Assembly: GCA_938084085.1 (NCBI GenBank)
Contig: CALKDV010000340.1
Location: 1-8,147, forward strand
Source: an uncultured Nannocystaceae bacterium
GTDB lineage: Bacteria; Myxococcota_A; Polyangia; Nannocystales; Nannocystaceae
Direction of reading: 5' to 3'
Length of the DNA: 8,147 bases
Shown piece after piece: positions 6,684-8,147 of this stretch (its first letter is position 1; every line of letters starts with the position of its first letter). A program made the position numbers and the translations under genes. Under the pieces are notes generated by a model. It saw only the letters and a list, made by a program, of their open reading frames with translations, was not told where the DNA came from and ran no database searches.

Positions 6684-6726
6684 CAAAAAAACGCGCCGAC
6701 GCGAAGAAGCGCGGGCGCGTTGTTTG
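6684..6726. terminator. bidirectional rho-independent terminator between convergent genes
   Basis: The arms AACGCGCC (6690-6697) and GGCGCGTT (6714-6721) pair perfectly; three more pairs close a GAAGAA loop after a small internal mismatch. On the minus strand the stem is followed by seven T (complement of A6685-A6691), a strong terminator for the PDZ lipoprotein gene. On the plus strand it is followed by TTGTTTG, a weaker tract that could end the tlyA operon. It lies between the two convergent stop codons. Confidence 0.88.
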
Positions 6727-6742
6727 TGCTCGCTGGAAGCGA

Positions 6743-7726
6743 TTACATGTCTTCGAGCGCGAAGGAGATGGCGCGAATCATCGTGTACTGCGCCTCGTCC
6801 TTGGCTTGACCGGCTGGATTCTCGGGGTCGGGGATCGTGCCCTCTGAGTGCCAGCGGATGATCCCGTGCTCGTCGATGATCATGATGGCCGGGGATTCGC
6901 CGATGGACTCGAGGTAGGTGCGGCCCCCCTCCATGCCGAGGTTTTGCGCCTCTTGAAACTCGGTGGCGTTGGGATAGCGGAACATGGGCGGCCACTCCAA
7001 GGGCCCGCCGTCGTCCTCTTTCACCTCATCGCGCGCCGCTTGATTGCGGATGTCTTTGTCGTTGGGCGCCGGGCGGCTGGCGCGACCTGGCAGCGGGACG
7101 TAAGCGAACAACACGCCGTAGCCCTTGGCGCGCAGGTCCGTTTGGGCCTTCTGGAGGATCTGGAAGAGCACAGTGTTGTCGAACTGTTGGCTGGAGGTCT
7201 GCCAGTCCCAGAACACCACAAACTGCCGCTTGCCGTAAAAGTCGCGGCCGGTGACCAGGCCACCGTCGACGCTGTACAGCTGGATCTGGGGGCTGGCGTG
7301 TCCGAACAGACGGCGACGGGCCCAGCCGGGGGGCGCCTTGTCGAGGTCCTCCGCGCCGACGGTCCAAAACGGCGGGGCAGATTTGATCGGGGGCATCTTG
7401 TCGCTGGGCTCCGCGACGACGGTGATGTCTTGGACGGCCTTGTCGGACTGCTTGTAGACGCCCAGCGTGTGGGGCTTGCCGTCCGTGATGTTGGCGGCCA
7501 AGAAGTCGCTGGTGGTCTTCACCGCGTTGCCGTCGATGCTCTGGATGAGATCGCCACGGACGATCTTGTCGCAGCCCTCGGCGCAGCCGTTGTTGGTGGC
7601 CACGTAGATGCCGCCAGGCTTGAGGACCTTGGGTGGGACCGTCATGGAGTTCGTGGCGGTGTCGCACGAGGGCGCGAACGGGGCCAACAGGAGCAGGGAG
7701 AGACCGAGGATGCTTCGCTTCATCAT
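6743..7726 (-). CDS. probable lipoprotein with PDZ domain and cysteine-free thioredoxin-like domain
   Basis: Product of 327 aa. Residues 1-20 form a signal peptide (MMKRSILGLSLLLLAPFAPS) ending before C21, a probable though non-ideal lipobox (APSC). Residues about 36-105 resemble a PDZ domain (GGIYVATNNG, then VRGDLIQSIDGNAVKT) and contain a Cys pair, C48 and C52. From about 145 a redoxin/TlpA-like fold follows: LYSVDGGLVTGRDFYGKRQF, the strand VVFWDW, and the cis-Pro region ESPAIMIIDEHGIIRW around 277-292. Where TlpA-like proteins have WCxxC, this one has WQTSS (175-179), so both catalytic Cys are absent, and the domain is unlikely to do thiol-disulfide exchange. It may bind rather than reduce a partner in the periplasm or at the envelope. 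The ATG at 7726 or the adjacent one at 7723 may be used; the Shine-Dalgarno is weak. A promoter lies just upstream and a strong terminator just downstream, so it is probably a single-gene transcript. Confidence 0.85.
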   Translation of the reverse strand: MMKRSILGLSLLLLAPFAPSCDTATNSMTVPPKVLKPGGIYVATNNGCAEGCDKIVRGDLIQSIDGNAVKTTSDFLAANITDGKPHTLGVYKQSDKAVQDITVVAEPSDKMPPIKSAPPFWTVGAEDLDKAPPGWARRRLFGHASPQIQLYSVDGGLVTGRDFYGKRQFVVFWDWQTSSQQFDNTVLFQILQKAQTDLRAKGYGVLFAYVPLPGRASRPAPNDKDIRNQAARDEVKEDDGGPLEWPPMFRYPNATEFQEAQNLGMEGGRTYLESIGESPAIMIIDEHGIIRWHSEGTIPDPENPAGQAKDEAQYTMIRAISFALEDM

Positions 7727-7755
7727 GATGCAGGTGGGCCGCGAGGGCCGAACGC

Positions 7756-7785
7756 ACTCTAGGACGACGTCCGCAGGAGCGTCAA
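7756..7785 (-). promoter_or_regulatory. sigma-70-like promoter of the PDZ lipoprotein gene
   Basis: On the minus strand TTGACG (7785-7780) is separated by 18 bases from TAGAGT (7761-7756). The -35 box matches five of six consensus bases and the -10 box four of six. Predicted transcription starts near 7749, giving a leader of about 23 bases before the ATG at 7726. Immediately upstream lies AAGGAGG (7793-7787), which has no usable start codon and is probably incidental. Confidence 0.55.
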
Positions 7786-7893
7786 ACCTCCTTCGTGATC
7801 GCGGGTAATCGGCTCTAGACCCCCGAAGACGGCAGAATTGGGGGGAGCGCGGTTCGGTGGAGGCTGCGCGCGCAGATGCCCGGTGGGCGCGGC

Positions 7894-8147
7894 TCAGTGT
7901 CCGAGCGCCGCGAGGCGACGAATCTCGCCGAGGAAGAAGGCCTTGTGATCGAAGGCGAGGTTGAACACATCGGCGATCTGGCCCACCTCGTCCATGTGGT
8001 CTGCGGAGATGGTGCCTTGGTAGTCCCCCCACTTCGCGCTCTCTACGGGGACGAGGCCGTCATTGTCACCGGAGGCGAGCAGCAAAAACCCGTGCACGAT
8101 GGAGAACAGCGGGTCGACCACCTCGCCGTTGTTGCCGAGCTGACAGG
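7894..8147 (-). CDS. triacylglycerol lipase (alpha/beta hydrolase), C-terminal part (runs off right edge)
   Basis: The last 83 codons of a lipase related to bacterial true lipases of the Pseudomonas LipA type, which hydrolyse triacylglycerols outside the cell. Two diagnostic blocks are visible. SGDNDGLVPVESAKWG carries the probable catalytic Asp, and ISADHMDEVGQ carries the probable catalytic His; P. aeruginosa LipA has NDGLV and NHLDEVNQ at the same places. The C-terminus ends in FFLGEIRRLAALGH. The nucleophile Ser (GxSxG), the oxyanion region and any signal peptide lie beyond the window, so secretion and intactness cannot be checked. It is on the same strand as the PDZ lipoprotein gene, 167 bases upstream of it; no T-tract terminator follows its stop, so some read-through into the lipoprotein gene is possible. 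Confidence 0.87.
   Translation of the reverse strand, partial: CQLGNNGEVVDPLFSIVHGFLLLASGDNDGLVPVESAKWGDYQGTISADHMDEVGQIADVFNLAFDHKAFFLGEIRRLAALGH

Noticed and set aside
7815..7850. CCCCC/GGGGG inverted repeat downstream of the lipase stop as a terminator
   Set aside because: No T-tract follows on the minus strand and the loop is long; the match is likely due to base composition.

Overview
The window is GC-rich, tightly packed bacterial chromosomal DNA. The gene content suggests a myxobacterium-like or other deltaproteobacterial (Myxococcota/Bradymonadales type) genome: a PP2C phosphatase, an exported TldD-like pair with long N-terminal extensions, and a secreted-type lipase. This assignment is an inference from gene style, not from a marker gene. 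No insertion sequence, CRISPR array, integrase or phage gene is visible.

Left part (1-770, mostly minus strand): the N-terminal 136 codons of a PP2C-type Ser/Thr protein phosphatase run off the left edge. Behind it lies a tRNA-Ala(CGC) gene with the G3:U70 alanine identity pair. Then comes a 240-base gap that holds only a possible small one-helix membrane protein on the minus strand.

Central part (760-6664, plus strand): five genes lie head to tail in what looks like one operon. They are tlyA (S4-domain ribose-2'-O rRNA methyltransferase), a YhbY-type CRM-domain ribosome-associated protein that overlaps it by four bases, two consecutive TldD/PmbA-family proteins, and a protein resembling a GT-B glycosyltransferase. 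The first TldD-family protein keeps the HExxxH zinc-protease motif and a downstream Cys. The second has lost the motif and starts on the stop codon of the first, so the pair looks like an exported counterpart of the TldD/TldE active-inactive heterodimer. The first two genes act on ribosomes; the TldD-like pair probably works outside the cytoplasm. No biochemical link between the two halves is visible, so sharing a transcript may be only an arrangement of convenience.

Right part (6665-8147): a strong hairpin with T-tracts on both sides separates the plus-strand operon from two minus-strand genes. The first encodes a probable lipoprotein with a PDZ domain and a thioredoxin-like domain that has lost its CxxC motif; a sigma-70-like promoter lies just upstream. 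The second is the C-terminal 83 residues of a triacylglycerol lipase whose 5' part lies beyond the right edge.

The most interesting items are the exported TldD/TldE-like pair, the cysteine-free thioredoxin-like lipoprotein with its only Cys pair in the PDZ domain, and long G-tracts inside the inactive TldE-like gene.
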